Counted from the first letter of the stretch, positions 12,137 through 22,649 are shown. The stretch is DNA of 64,000 nt from Pomphorhynchus laevis (GCA_012934845.2 WNNJ02000329.1:124001-188000), one strand, 5' to 3'. Numbers and translations are program-made. Notes: generated from the letters alone by a model not told the origin.

Positions 12137-12225
12137 AAAATCTAAAGATGCTAACAGAGGTTAGCGAAATATCAATTAAAATATTTCTTCTTTCTTTAAT
12201 CTATCTTCAATAATTCTTTATAAAT

Positions 12226-12654
12226 GCTGGTTGTGAAAAGTTGCTCCGTTGAATATTCTTCTAAGATGGCGCTACAATATACTACTGATAAGATGAAAGA
12301 ATCGTAGAGAGATACAAGATGTCCAATTAAAGTCTGCTGTTGATTGATTGGACAGCATTTTGACAGAAGAGTAAAGACCTTAGTATTTTTTATTTCTATT
12401 ACATAAATGGTAAGAAATTATCGATAAAACATCAAATTTAATAAATTATATAATATTAATATAATTTGAATAAATTATATTAATACTTTGATGTGGTTTA
12501 TATTAATAAATTATATTAATAAACTATTTAATACTTTGATGTTGTTTTATCAAAATTTTTAATATTGTCTATATTTCTTGTATTAATAAAATTGTTTTTT
12601 TTTTAAATAAAGTCAGTTAATTAAGTCTAAGTATTTTTTAAAATTTTTATGAAT
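12226..12654. other. AT-rich spacer
   Basis: No gene, RNA or clear repeat seen. It contains short near-duplicate runs such as TTAATACTTTGATGT at two places. Confidence 0.5.
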
Positions 12655-12784
12655 TGACTCATATAATATATCATGTATTATATTTATACGAAGGAACTTC
12701 TATGCTAATACATGCCTCCCCATATTAATGGGACAAATATATGCTAATGACTTATGTCCTCTAATTAAATTTGATTACCTAGTA

Positions 12785-12965
12785 CTGAGGTGGCCAACTC
12801 ATGGCACATGCGCCACATGTGGCGCATTATACGATGCATGATGGTGCATTATCTTTTTAATAAAGACGGGATTTTTCTTATAAAGTTGTTAATAAACATT
12901 TTCAGTTATTTTAAGATTATTTTTAAAAGTTAGTTTGAACACTTTACTTATTAACGAAAACAAAG

Positions 12966-13038
<73 letters not shown>

Positions 13039-13166
13039 TCAACATTTTTGATTGAAAAGGGCCAATATTTAAAAAATGTTTGGGTTCTTGCAACAAAACA
13101 ATTGGCGCATTTGATATTCTCTGAAAGGGAAATTGGATCTTCATCGAAAAGTGTTGGTCATTTCTG
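12785..13166. mobile_element. hAT-type MITE, 382 bp
   Basis: It begins CTGAGGTGGCCAAC and ends GTTGGTCATTTCTG, imperfect terminal inverted repeats of the CAG-rich hAT kind. It is flanked by 8-bp target duplications ACCTAGTA (12777-12784) and ATCTAGTG (13167-13174), 6 of 8 identical and fitting the hAT preference for a central CTAG. The insertion lies inside a P repeat. There is no transposase. The centre carries a long TA microsatellite. Confidence 0.75.
12967..13035. repeat. (TA)n microsatellite
   Basis: About 34 uninterrupted TA units inside the MITE. Length is likely to vary between individuals. Confidence 0.95.
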
Positions 13167-13349
13167 ATCTAGTGTATCTTACATGTATATATTACATTTA
13201 ATAATTTAAATTTATTTTTACTAATAGTTTAATTATTACCTATAAAGTAGCTTAAAGTTACTTACCTATAACGAAATTAAATTCTTATTTCCATTTTCTG
13301 CTCAGAATTTTTATAACTTAAGATTTTTATAAACTTTATTCTTAAAAAT

Positions 13350-13530
13350 AATTTTATTACCCATTATTTTACGACCCGCTTATTTGAATAAAGATTAAAG
13401 TTCATAATGGTAACTGCTATGTTATAATATTTCGCAAAATATTCCTATACCCAACATAGCAGGGAATCAAATGCATGTCAATGATGAATTTCCTCTTATG
13501 AAGCATCTTAGGGTGTATTATTTACTATCA
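13350..13530 (-). repeat. P repeat, reversed copy
   Basis: It keeps AACTGCTATGTTATAA and CCCAACATAGCAGGG, so the 10-bp stem CTGCTATGTT with AACATAGCAG is intact. The loop sequence is changed to GCGAAATATT instead of GGGGCCGAAACC. Confidence 0.6.
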
Positions 13531-14198
13531 GTAATGTCATTTCTTAGTAGATATGTCATTATTACGAACGTTCAATATCATCTGTTATAAATGACATTAA
13601 ACGTTTTAAAACCTGAAATTGTATGTTGTAAGTTCTATATTTATTCTAAATTATAACTAGTTACACAACAGGTTTGTGGAATGTCATTCTTTAGTATCGC
13701 GCTTGGTTCTATATGAATATTGGTAATCGTTTTACATAGTATACCTCGTTTCATATTTGAAGCAAATTCAACATTTGAGATGTTTAAGCAAGCGCATGAC
13801 TATATCTGATGACTATATGAATGTCATCAGCAGAAACTGACTAAATTATAAAAACTAAATTTATTTTTGACGATGATTAAAAAATTATCGAAAGAATGCA
13901 AGAATTAAATTTTAAATGTCCTGGTCGTTTGTGATTATAATCATCGCGTCTTGTAGTCATTAAAATATTAATAATGAAATTATTTGTGAAATAAACAAAA
14001 GTATATACATTCGGTTTTATCAATGTTTATCTCATTTGTGTGAAACAAAAGTTTATACTCTTGCTTTACTAGAGTATAAATACTAGAGTTCCATTATAAT
14101 ATATAATATAACTATATATTAAAGTAAAGAAAAACTACTTTTGTTTTATAAACTTTATTAAATATTCGTAATTCTAAATACTATTTAGCCGTTAAGTA
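13531..14198. other. AT-rich spacer before the tRNA gene
   Basis: No gene or repeat recognised. The last part is plain AT-rich flank of the tRNA gene. Confidence 0.5.
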
Positions 14199-14270
14199 TC
14201 CCATATGGTCTAGTGGTTAGGATTCCGGCCTTTCACGCCGGCGGCCCGGGTTCGATTCCCGGTGTGGGAA
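14199..14270 (+). tRNA. tRNA-Glu (anticodon TTC)
   Basis: 72 nt, complete cloverleaf. The acceptor stem TCCCATA pairs with TGTGGGA (one T-G wobble), and the discriminator is A. The D arm contains TGGTCTAGTGGTTAGGA (A box). The anticodon stem CCGGC/GCCGG closes loop CTTTCAC with anticodon TTC. The T arm is GGTTCGATTCC (B box). There is no intron and the CCA end is not encoded. A TTTT run at 14286-14289 can stop RNA polymerase III. The sequence is almost the same as other animal tRNA-Glu genes. Confidence 0.97.
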
Positions 14271-14285
14271 TTGCCAAAAGTACTG

Positions 14286-14289
14286 TTTT
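14286..14289 (+). terminator. RNA polymerase III terminator
   Basis: A TTTT run 16 nt after the tRNA end, the usual termination signal for this polymerase. Confidence 0.7.
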
Positions 14290-14439
14290 AGATTAATACA
14301 TCGTTTTAATACACATAGGGTTTGGTGATATACATTATCTATTATGTATTATTGCATTACATAACTTCTTAAAATACTATTGCATATTATTATTACTCAT
14401 GTAAAGAAATAAATATGAATTAAGTAATAAGGTAGTTGC

Positions 14440-14828
14440 CTATGAATGAATCTCCAGACGACTCCAAAAAGGATGCCGCATTCCTTCGTTGCACGGCTGC
14501 GCTGGTTATTTGCATGATTCAGCTGAATGCGCGTTTATCTCAATCTTAAACCAAGCTGCCTCAAAAACGCAGATGCGCTGGGACCGATCGCGCCAAGTGT
14601 TTCGATGGCGATGGGGAAGAACAAATACTGTCGATCCTCAAAGCAGCCGTATTTGATTCGTTTGAGTGCTCCGCGTGGGTTGCAACAGCGCTAGCAGAAG
14701 ACACTGCATTGCGACATGACTGGCTGCTAGGGTGTTCGGGCGAGTGAAATCCCAAACGAGTATACGGCCAGCTTCCTGTGCCATAGGGGTCGCACCATGT
14801 GGTCGTTGGCCATCATCTCGCGCTAAGT
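14440..14828 (-). pseudogene. Decayed C-terminal region of an RT-element polyprotein
   Basis: This block is clearly richer in GC than its flanks. Read on the minus strand in more than one frame it gives DDGQRPHG, GRILVWDFTRPNTLAASH and FPIAIETLGAIGPSASAF. From memory, these match the C-terminal part of a retroelement protein family widespread in invertebrates (DGKRPDG-TL-PW--GR-LVWD-T--DTLA-SHL, then PVAIETLG--GPSA). It is decayed and lacks its ends. A shorter copy of its first 110 bp, together with the following repeat, lies at 15424-15534. The clade is not known to me. Confidence 0.55.
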
Positions 14829-15423
14829 ATCCGGGAATTAAATAAGTGGAATTATTTAATTAAAGAAGTAGAATTCGATTTAAAATCAAATTCCCCTTTT
14901 TTAATTCTTTTATTATGGTTAGGAATTCTGCTCCATACAAAAAAAACATTATTTCAGTGATGATAATGATCATTATCTTAGATTGCAGTTTACTTTTGTT
15001 ATCATTTAAAACAATTGCAAGAACTGGATATGCTTCATGAGTTTTCATGAACTGAAACATAAGTTATCAGTGTTCATATTAATGTGCCTAATTTCACTTT
15101 TATACGTGAAACTTTTTCACTTTTTTAAGAAAAGTTAATTAAAAACATTTACTAATTTAATTAAACCATTAAAAGTCAACAATTAAAAGTTTATAAACAT
15201 ATATCGTACAAATGACATATTTAAATTTACAAAAAACATTTTTGCAAATGTTCATATATCCAGTTAATTTAAATCCATGTTAATTTAAATTAATATGCCT
15301 AATTTCAGTTTTATACATACTCAGATAGCTGATTTGATGTGTGAATATATTATAATGCATTATTAATATACATTTAATATATTATATATTTCATTTAATA
15401 TATTATATTATATTTAATATAAT
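14829..15423. repeat. Repeat R copy 1
   Basis: A block of about 590 bp starting next to the GC-rich fragment. It contains a degenerate palindrome (about 14862-14905), then ATGGTTAGGAATTCTGCTC, CAATTGCAAGAACTGG and an AT-rich tail ending TCAGATAGCTGATTTGATG and TA-rich sequence. The copy at 18684-19240 matches over its whole length, including a P-like terminus. Confidence 0.75.
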
Positions 15424-15812
15424 AGGGTGTTCGGGCGAGTAAAATCCCAAACAAGTATACGGCCAGCTTCCCGTGCCGTAAGAGTCGCACCATTCGGTCG
15501 TTTGCCATCATCTCGCGTTAAGTATCCGGGAATTAAAGAAGTGGAATTATTTAATTAAAGAAGTGGAATTCGATTTAAAATCGAATTCCACTTCTTTAAT
15601 TCTTTATGGTTAGGAATTCTTCTCTGTACAAAAAAAACATTATTTCAGTCATGATAATGATCATTATCTTAGATTGCAGTTTACTTTTGTTATCATTTAA
15701 AACAATTGCAAGAACTGGCATATGCTTCATGAGTTTTCATGAACTGAAACATAAGTTATCTTTCAGTGTTCTCATTAATGTGCCTAATTTCAGTTTTATA
15801 CACGCATTCTAA
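15424..15812. repeat. Repeat R copy 2 with leading GC-rich piece
   Basis: The first 110 bp repeat the end of the fragment at 14728-14838. The R sequence follows to CATAAGTTATC and GTGCCTAATTTCAG, ending directly before LINE copy 2. Together with copy 3 at 18684 it forms direct repeats of about 230 bp on both sides of that LINE. Confidence 0.75.
15553..15601. repeat. Perfect 49-bp palindrome
   Basis: Arms of 24 nt (AATTAAAGAAGTGGAATTCG then ATTT, and its complement) around a single A. The same palindrome occurs at 18684-18734 and is degenerate at about 14862-14905. Confidence 0.95.
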
Positions 15813-15817
15813 ATCAT

Positions 15818-17002
15818 ATGTTCAAAATGAGTAGTGAAAAAATTACAACGTTGGAGCTTCAAAGCTCCATGCAAATGCAAATTCTTTCAAATTTTCAAGG
15901 ATTTTTGACTCAGGTATGGGTAATTTTCAAGTTAAAGATGATAAATCTGCTGATAATAAGGTAACTGAAGTTTTGATGTCTGATTCTCGTAACTCAGGGG
16001 AGCTCCCCTCGGTGCCTAAACTGAAAAATCTACTACTAATCTCAGGAATTAAACCGATTGAACGCCACTTATTATTTAATACATTTCTACGTGAATTCAT
16101 TAATAAACAACCTGTTCGCATATTATTTAAGTCTGTCAAGACAGGCGACAATCTTCTAAGAGTCTCTTTTTCATCTAGCGACATTGCTAAGCAATATATG
16201 GATTTTTTCACTAAGAATCTCGCACATCTCGGAACTTTTAACTATAAACCTATCCAAGCTACAATTAAAATAACTAATTTTCCGTTATTCCCCGACGATT
16301 CTGACATCAACAGTCTTAAGAAAACATATAAACTTACATCAGTAAGGCAATTAAAATCCAAATCAGGCGACCCATTGCCGGTCGCATTTGCGAACACTGA
16401 CCTGGACACTGGTGAGGTCATGTGTAAGAATGCTCCGTTTATTGGTTAATAAACGTCAATTGGTTATTGTTAATCCGTTTATTGGTTATAATCTTAATTG
16501 TGTGCTGATCAGTGTAGATCTTCTCACGTATCCTCACTGCAATAAATGTCATAAGTGGGGGCATTTGGCCTCCACTTGCAAGACGCCTCCATTGTGTGGT
16601 GTATGCAGCAGTGTCTCCTGCTCCGACATGACAAATAACTCTAAATGCAAAGCGAACCCTACTTGTAGCAACTGCGGATTAGGACATCCGTCTTGGTCTC
16701 GCAAGTGCCAACATTTTAGTAGATACATAAATAAATTTGTTCGTCCATCTGCAGCAACCAAATCCTCGTTCTCCGACGTAGCTAAATCGAATCCTCCGGA
16801 TAGAATGTCAAATGCGGACATTCTGTTTCTTATAGACAATTCTAAGAAAATGATTCTAAACCAAATGGAAAACCTTATCAAGCCGCTGGTAAACGCATTA
16901 TTTCAATCCCCTACCATCGCTCAAGTAGAGACCTGTCCCAAATCCAAAAAAGGGGTGGATCTGCTCATCCGATCTCACCGCCCAAGGTGGGTAAACTCCT
17001 GA
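15818..17002 (+). pseudogene. LINE copy 2 ORF1, frameshifted
   Basis: A start at 15818 (MFKMSSEKITTLELQ) shifts near 15910 into the frame VKDDKSADNKVTEVL, which runs to 16449. A small direct duplication (CCGTTTATTGGTTA at 16435-16448 and 16474-16487) breaks the frame again. The last part carries three knuckles: CNKCHKWGHLASTC, CGVCSSVSC with C at NNSKC, and CSNCGLGHPSWSRKC. It ends at 17002. The protein is only distantly like ORF1 at 8266-9534, although the following ORF2 is nearly identical between the two copies. Confidence 0.85.
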
Positions 17003-17146
17003 ATGGCAATATTACAGACGCCACACAGGGAAATGAAGATAATGCCCAGGGGGCACTGGCTAATGGCGGGGTTAGTGATAGGAAGGGAAACCTTTCCACT
17101 CCTAGCTCTGTCTAGGCCGCCAGCTCCCGTCTAACTGGTCTGCACA

Positions 17147-18684
17147 ATGGTGAGTAAGCCCGAGCCTTTTTCACTGAATATTCTTCAGTGGAATTCGGGA
17201 GGTGCTTCTGCCCTTAGACTTTTATCTGGTAGAGACGCAGATGTTATAGTCCTTCAGGAGACGCGGTCTATCCGTCTCCCCCAGGACATTACTCGATTTA
17301 TCCCTAAGCACATTTATTCCCACTATACTCCGTACATACCCCCTCCCTCACTCCTCTTCATCTCAAGGACTCTTGACCTTAGTTAAATGCTCCTTAAGAT
17401 CCTCCCTCATTTTAAACTACTCCTGTCCAGCCCTATCTTGCTTAGTAGTTTCACTCGTTAAGAACGGTAAACGCCTCAGTCTAGCCACCGTCTATATTCG
17501 TCCGGGGGAGATTCACAAGAACCGTGACCTCCTGGATGGGATAATTGATGGCGGCTATGACATGGTACTAGGTGACTTCAACGACAGAACTGGTCGTTGG
17601 ATTAATGCAGCACTCCGCAGAGCCAGGAACGGTTATCTTATTCACAAACCACCGTCCCCTACATTTCATTGCACATCAACGAATTCACTCCTCGACTTAT
17701 TACTGCTCCACGAGAGATGGTTGTTAAAACCCTTCTGCACGGAGCAGTCGCGACAGCATCTGTCCACATCTCATGATCTAATTCGCTGGCGGATAGAGGA
17801 GGATACGCTGCTTCGGAGAAGATTCCACTTTGACCCGATCAGAGTGGCTTTCTTCCAAGCTGCTATCCAACGCTTCCCCCGAATTAGTAATGAGAATTTA
17901 ACCGAATTTAATTCCTACCTCTCTTCGCAAGCTACCGCATTGCTTTCGACAACCTATAAAGGTCGCATTTTCAATCCCACTCCGACGAAACTCAAGGTTC
18001 TAGCAAAACTACTGAACCTCCCTAATCTCTCTTCTTCCGCCAGACAGACTCTCTCGAATGAATACTGGCGCACCAGATATTGGTTCCAGCTGAGTAGGGA
18101 TAGGGCGAGCATTGCTCGTCTTAACCCTTCTCAGTCTTCCTTTTGGAAGATTTTCAAGAAGGAGAAGTTTGCTTGTTGGAGGGATAGGGCCTTGGGTTGG
18201 ATCGGTAGAATTGGCCTTGATAAAGTTTTAGAAGAGTCACTTGCCTTACACAACTATGGAGCCACTCAATCACTGCAATCAATCCCGCCTTGGGGAGACT
18301 TCAGGAGTAGAGATATATCCGTTCCAGATATACTCAAAGCCTGGGGGCCTCTTCCGGGCACCTCCAAAACCGTCGCTCCACTCTCTTCTCGGGTCTGTCA
18401 GCTTTTGACAGCCGATCAAAGAAGAAAGGTGGCCGTCACAATGTTATTAGCCACCCCATCCGATGTGGCTAGCATCTACATTAGTCGTAGAATCTTTATC
18501 CCAAAGAAATATCCGGTCTCATGTCCTAAAGACCTGCGACCCATCTCAATTCAAAATTCCCTCGTATCGATCTACGAGAAAGCGCTTGCGCGTAGAATCC
18601 GCGATCATTTAAGTAGGCGAAATTTAATCCCTCCTGGTTTCCATGGGTTCGTCAAGGGTCGCTCGGTCCATTCTGCAGTAGGTG
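17147..18684 (+). pseudogene. LINE copy 2 ORF2, 3'-truncated, one frameshift
   Basis: The endonuclease start MVSKPEPFSLNILQWNSGG is identical to the copy at 9539. A 1-nt insertion near 17340-17346 moves the frame (17373-18684 continues it). GDFNDRTGRW, SHDLIRW, the linker and the first RT motifs (DLRPISIQNS, GFHGFVKGRSVHSAVGE) are present. The element stops abruptly at 18684 where repeat R starts. The RT catalytic motifs and the 3' tail are therefore missing, which is unusual because LINEs normally lose the 5' end. Confidence 0.9.
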
Positions 18685-19240
18685 AATTAAAGAAGTGGAA
18701 TTCGATTTAAAATCGAATTCCACTTCTTTAATTCTTTATGGTTAGGAATTCTTCTCTGTACAAAAAAAACATTATTTCAGTCATGATAATAATCATTATC
18801 TTAGATTGCAGTTTACTTTTGTTATCATTTAAAACAATTGCAAGAACTGGCATATGCTTCATGAGTTTTCATGAACTGAAACATAAGTTATCAGTGTTCA
18901 TATTAATGTGCCTAATTTAACTTTTATACGTGAAACTTTTTCACTTTTTTAAGAAAAGTTAATTAAAAACATTTACTAATTTAATTAAACCATTAAAAGT
19001 CAACAATTAAAAGTTTATAAACATATATCGTACAAATGACATATTTAAATTTACAAAAAACATTTTTGCAAATGTTCATATATCTGGTTAATTTAAATTC
19101 ATGTTAATTTAAATTAACATGCCTAATTTCAGTTTTATACATACTCAGATAGCTGATTTGATGTGTGAATATATTATATAATAATGCATTATTATATACA
19201 TTTAATATATTATATATCTCATTTATTATATAATATTTTA
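18684..19240. repeat. Repeat R copy 3, opening with a perfect 51-bp palindrome
   Basis: It starts exactly at the palindrome (18684-18734, one base pair longer per arm than at 15553 by chance of the flank). It runs through TACAAAAAAAACATTATTTC and CAATTGCAAGAACTGG to the AT-rich tail with TCAGATAGCTGATTTGATG. It replaces the 3' half of LINE copy 2. Confidence 0.8.
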
Positions 19241-19379
19241 GTAATTTATTATAGTATTATAGTAAATTACTATATTAAGTAAAATATAATAACAATATCA
19301 TGCGAATATATATTTTCAAATAGTTTATGCTGTCATTATCAAACGTTATGTAATATAGTAATAATATTGATACAACAAA

Positions 19380-19990
19380 GAGAAATAATTTTTCATTGAG
19401 ATACAATTTTGATCCAGGTAGCCTTATTCTCAATAAAATTAATATTAATGATAAAAAAGATATATATCTAGATACGAACATTAAATTAACATCAATTAAA
19501 CTATAATTAATTTATGTTGTAAAGATGGAATAACAAATTTATTAGAGACATATGTTTGCATGCATACCGTATAATATCTTTATACAAATCTAGATTTAGT
19601 AGATATTAAAGAAGCGTTAGTAAAATTAATTAATCTTATATTCGGAAAAAGATATACATATGTTATAATAATTATAACGCCTATCTAACAAAAATTAAAC
19701 CATCAAATAAATATAAATATATGGATAAAATTGAATTAATAGAATCCTTAAATATTTTGATAAATCAAAATTATTTAAAAGTAGGGACATCTATATTTAG
19801 ACAAGTAAAAGGTGTTCCAATGGGTGGTAATAGTAGCCCAATTATAGCTGACTTGTTTTTAAGCTTTATAGAATATGAATTTGTTCATAACTGTGTAAAA
19901 ACTAAATCTAAACAATATAAATATATGAAATATATGTTTCGATACATTGATGATATATGTGGGCAAATTTTTATGGATGGATAATAAATA
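19380..19990 (+). pseudogene. Penelope-like reverse transcriptase fragment 1
   Basis: The frame 19721-19984 shows an RT palm: GTSIFRQVKGVPMGGNSS (motif B), IIADLFLSFIEYEF and FRYIDDICG (motif C, YIDD). Upstream, at about 19405-19480, sits a block that normally follows the catalytic motif (DPGSLILNKININDK). The pieces are therefore out of order and the element is rearranged. The PMGGN and YIDD signature fits Penelope-like elements better than LINEs. No GIY-YIG domain is seen. It is followed directly by a P repeat, as in other copies. The clade call is tentative. Confidence 0.65.
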
Positions 19991-20345
19991 ATATACTTTG
20001 TATTAGAATAAGATACTAGATAGTTATTTCAGAGGAAATACATCATTAGCATGTATTTAGCCCCGCTGCTATGTTGGGTAGAGGAGTTAGGGGCCGAAAC
20101 CTGATAGCATAGCAGTTCTTCCTGATGACCTCTAATTCTTATTCTGATACAACGTCTTTTATTTATTAGTCAATTCATAAAAATGACATTTATTTTAAAT
20201 TTCATTTTTTTTAACTTGATTTAAATTATAGAAAATCTAAAAACAATTATTAATTTTATTATTTAATTATTAAATTTTGATTTAGCATTATTATGTTTTG
20301 TTTATTTTATAATTATATTAAATACGTAGACTCAATTAGCTGATT
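19991..20345 (+). repeat. P repeat, complete copy
   Basis: Starts after ATGGATGGATAATAAATAA, carries GCCCCGCTGCTATGTTGGG, GGGGCCGAAACCTGATAGC, CATAGCAG and CTGATGACCTCT, and ends TACGTAGACTCAATTAGCTG. It lies directly 3' of the RT fragment, so the P repeat is probably the 3' (or pseudo-LTR) region of the Penelope-like element. Confidence 0.75.
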
Positions 20346-20399
20346 TAATATTAAATATTATACATTAAATATTAAATATTATAAATTTAATAATAAAGT

Positions 20400-20670
20400 T
20401 TTACCAATTGTCTTAATATGTAATTAAATTGGTTTTCTTCAAAATCAAATAAATAATTTAATTAAGACATTTTTTAAACTAGAGTTATTTAAATAAAATC
20501 AAACAAAAAATAGTAAAATATAAATCAATACAATACTATTAAAAATAAATTTAAACTCTTAAAAACGGCATTTTTTACAGATGGAGAGTAAATAATATAC
20601 TCCGTTAGAATAAGATAATATACAAGATGATCAAATTCAATCAGAGGAAATACATCATCGGCATGTATAG
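20400..20670 (+). pseudogene. Short Penelope-like C-terminal piece with P-repeat start
   Basis: Shows ATTGGTTTTCTTCAAAATCA, then AAATATAAATCAATACAATA and AATTTAAACTCTTAAAAAC, the same order as in the C-terminal ends at 20755-21180 and 23215-23480, followed by AGAGGAAATACATCATCGGC of the P repeat. Confidence 0.5.
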
Positions 20671-20754
20671 AAGATAATGAAGATATGGCTGACTAATATA
20701 AATTTATTAAGTAAATAAATTTATTAAATAAATTTATACTTAATAAATAATAAT

Positions 20755-21180
20755 TTTTATTCAATAAGCGAACAAATTTATCCAGGTAGCCTTATTCTTA
20801 ATACAACTAATATTGATGATAAATAAGGTATATATCTAGGTATCAACATTAAATTAACATCAATTAAAAACTGCTATTAATTTATATCGTAAATATGACA
20901 TATTTAAATTTACAAGAAACATATTTTTACATGAACATTCATGCATACCATATAACATAAAATATAATACGTTAAATAATGAAATTTTAAGAATTGCAAC
21001 AATATGTAATGATGTCGGATTTCTTCACAATCATTTAAATAATTTAATAGATACATATTTTAAACTAGGTTACTATAAAAATACAATTAAACAGAAAATA
21101 GTTAAATATATAAATCAATACAATAATATTAAAAATAAATTTAAAGTGTGAAGTGAAAATTTTTTTGTGGATGTATAATA
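20755..21180 (+). pseudogene. Penelope-like RT C-terminal region, fragment 2
   Basis: Translated pieces read YPGSLILNTTNIDD, YLGINIKLTSIK, then HEHSCIPYNIKYNTLNNEIL, RIATICNDVGFLHNHLNNL and GYYKNTIKQKIVKYINQ. This is the region after the RT core in the family. It is followed by a P repeat. Confidence 0.55.
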
Positions 21181-21450
21181 AATAATATACTCTATATTAA
21201 AATAAGATACACTAGATAATCAAATTTTATCAGAGGAAATAATGATTGGATCGTATTTCATATGCTTTATTGGTTCGAGGAATATGGATCCAAATCTGAT
21301 AACATAGTATTTCCTTCTAATGACCCTAATCCTTATTCAGGTATATCGTCTGTTATTTATTAGTCAATTCATAAAAAAATGGCTTTTATTTCAAATTTTA
21401 TTTTTTATTTTAACTTTAAATAAATTATATAAAATCTGATGTAACAATTA
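21181..21450 (+). repeat. P repeat, degenerate
   Basis: Contains AGAGGAAATAATGATTGG, GAGGAATATGGATCC, CTGATAACATAG and CTAATGACCCTAATCC. The 5' arm of the main stem is mutated. Confidence 0.6.
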
Positions 21451-21506
21451 TTTATTATCTATAATTATTTATTATCTATAATTATTTATTATTAAATTAT
21501 TTGAAT

Positions 21507-22550
21507 AACAATTGACTTTTAGATGTTAATTAATACACAATTAATTGATTAATATTAATTAATAATGGATTTTAATTATCATATTTTCATAATTAACAAT
21601 TGATTTTAATTAATTCTATAAATTCATAAAATTACTGGATTATAACAATTGACTTTTAGATGTTAATTAATACACAATTAATTGATTAATATTAATTAAT
21701 AATGGATTTTAATTATCATATTTTCATAATTAACAATTGATTTTAATTAATTCTATAAATTCATAAAATTACTGGATTATAACAATTGACTTTTAGATGT
21801 TAATTAATACACAATTAATTGATTAATATTAATTAATAATGGATTTTAATTATCATATTTTCATAATTAACAATTGATTTTAATTAATTCTATAAATTCA
21901 TAAAATTACTGGATTATAACAATTGACTTTTAGATGTTAATTAATACACAATTAATTGATTAATATTAATTAATAATGGATTTTAATTATCATATTTTCA
22001 TAATTAACAATTGATTTTAATTAATTCTATAAATTCATAAAATTACTGGATTATAACAATTGACTTTTAGATGTTAATTAATACACAATTAATTGATTAA
22101 TATTAATTAATAATGGATTTTAATTATCATATTTTCATAATTAACAATTGATTTTAATTAATTCTATAAATTCATAAAATTACTGGATTATAACAATTGA
22201 CTTTTAGATGTTAATTAATACACAATTAATTGATTAATATTAATTAATAATGGATTTTAATTATCATATTTTCATAATTAACAATTGATTTTAATTAATT
22301 CTATAAATTCATAAAATTACTGGATTATAACAATTGACTTTTAGATGTTAATTAATACACAATTAATTGATTAATATTAATTAATAATGGATTTTAATTA
22401 TCATATTTTCATAATTAACAATTGATTTTAATTAATTCTATAAATTCATAAAATTACTGGATTATAACAATTGACTTTTAAGATGTTAATTAATACACAA
22501 TTAATTGATTAATATTAATTAATAATGGATTTTAATTATCATATTTTCAG
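21507..22550. repeat. Tandem array, 137-bp unit, about 7.6 copies
   Basis: Units begin AACAATTGACTTTTAGATG at 21507, 21644, 21781, 21918, 22055, 22192, 22329 and 22466. They are essentially identical; the last unit has one extra A. Each unit is about 80 percent AT with the inner palindromic run TTAATTGATTAATATTAATT. The sequence TTATTATCTATAATTATTTA on the left (from about 21450) recurs on the right (about 22558-22617), so the array is framed by direct repeats. No coding frame. Confidence 0.95.
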
Positions 22551-22649
22551 TCGATATTTATTATCTATAATTATTTATTATCTATAATTATTTATTATTA
22601 AATTATTTGAATTTTATTTAGCATCACTTGGCTGATTCACTTAGCTGAT

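Larger units (their letters stand above)
12655..13200 (-). repeat. P repeat, reversed, interrupted by a MITE
   Basis: The left part reads CATGCTAATGACTTATGTC then AATTTGATTACCTAGTA. The right part resumes at 13167 with ATCTAGTGTATCTTA, which is the normal continuation in other copies. The insertion at 12785-13166 separates them. Confidence 0.6.

Noticed and set aside
12944-13144. Minus-strand frame with a long Ile-Tyr repeat
   Set aside because: It is the translation of the TA microsatellite inside a MITE.
21507-22550. 137-bp array as a centromeric satellite
   Set aside because: Fewer than eight units at one site within a repeat-rich gene region cannot support that claim.
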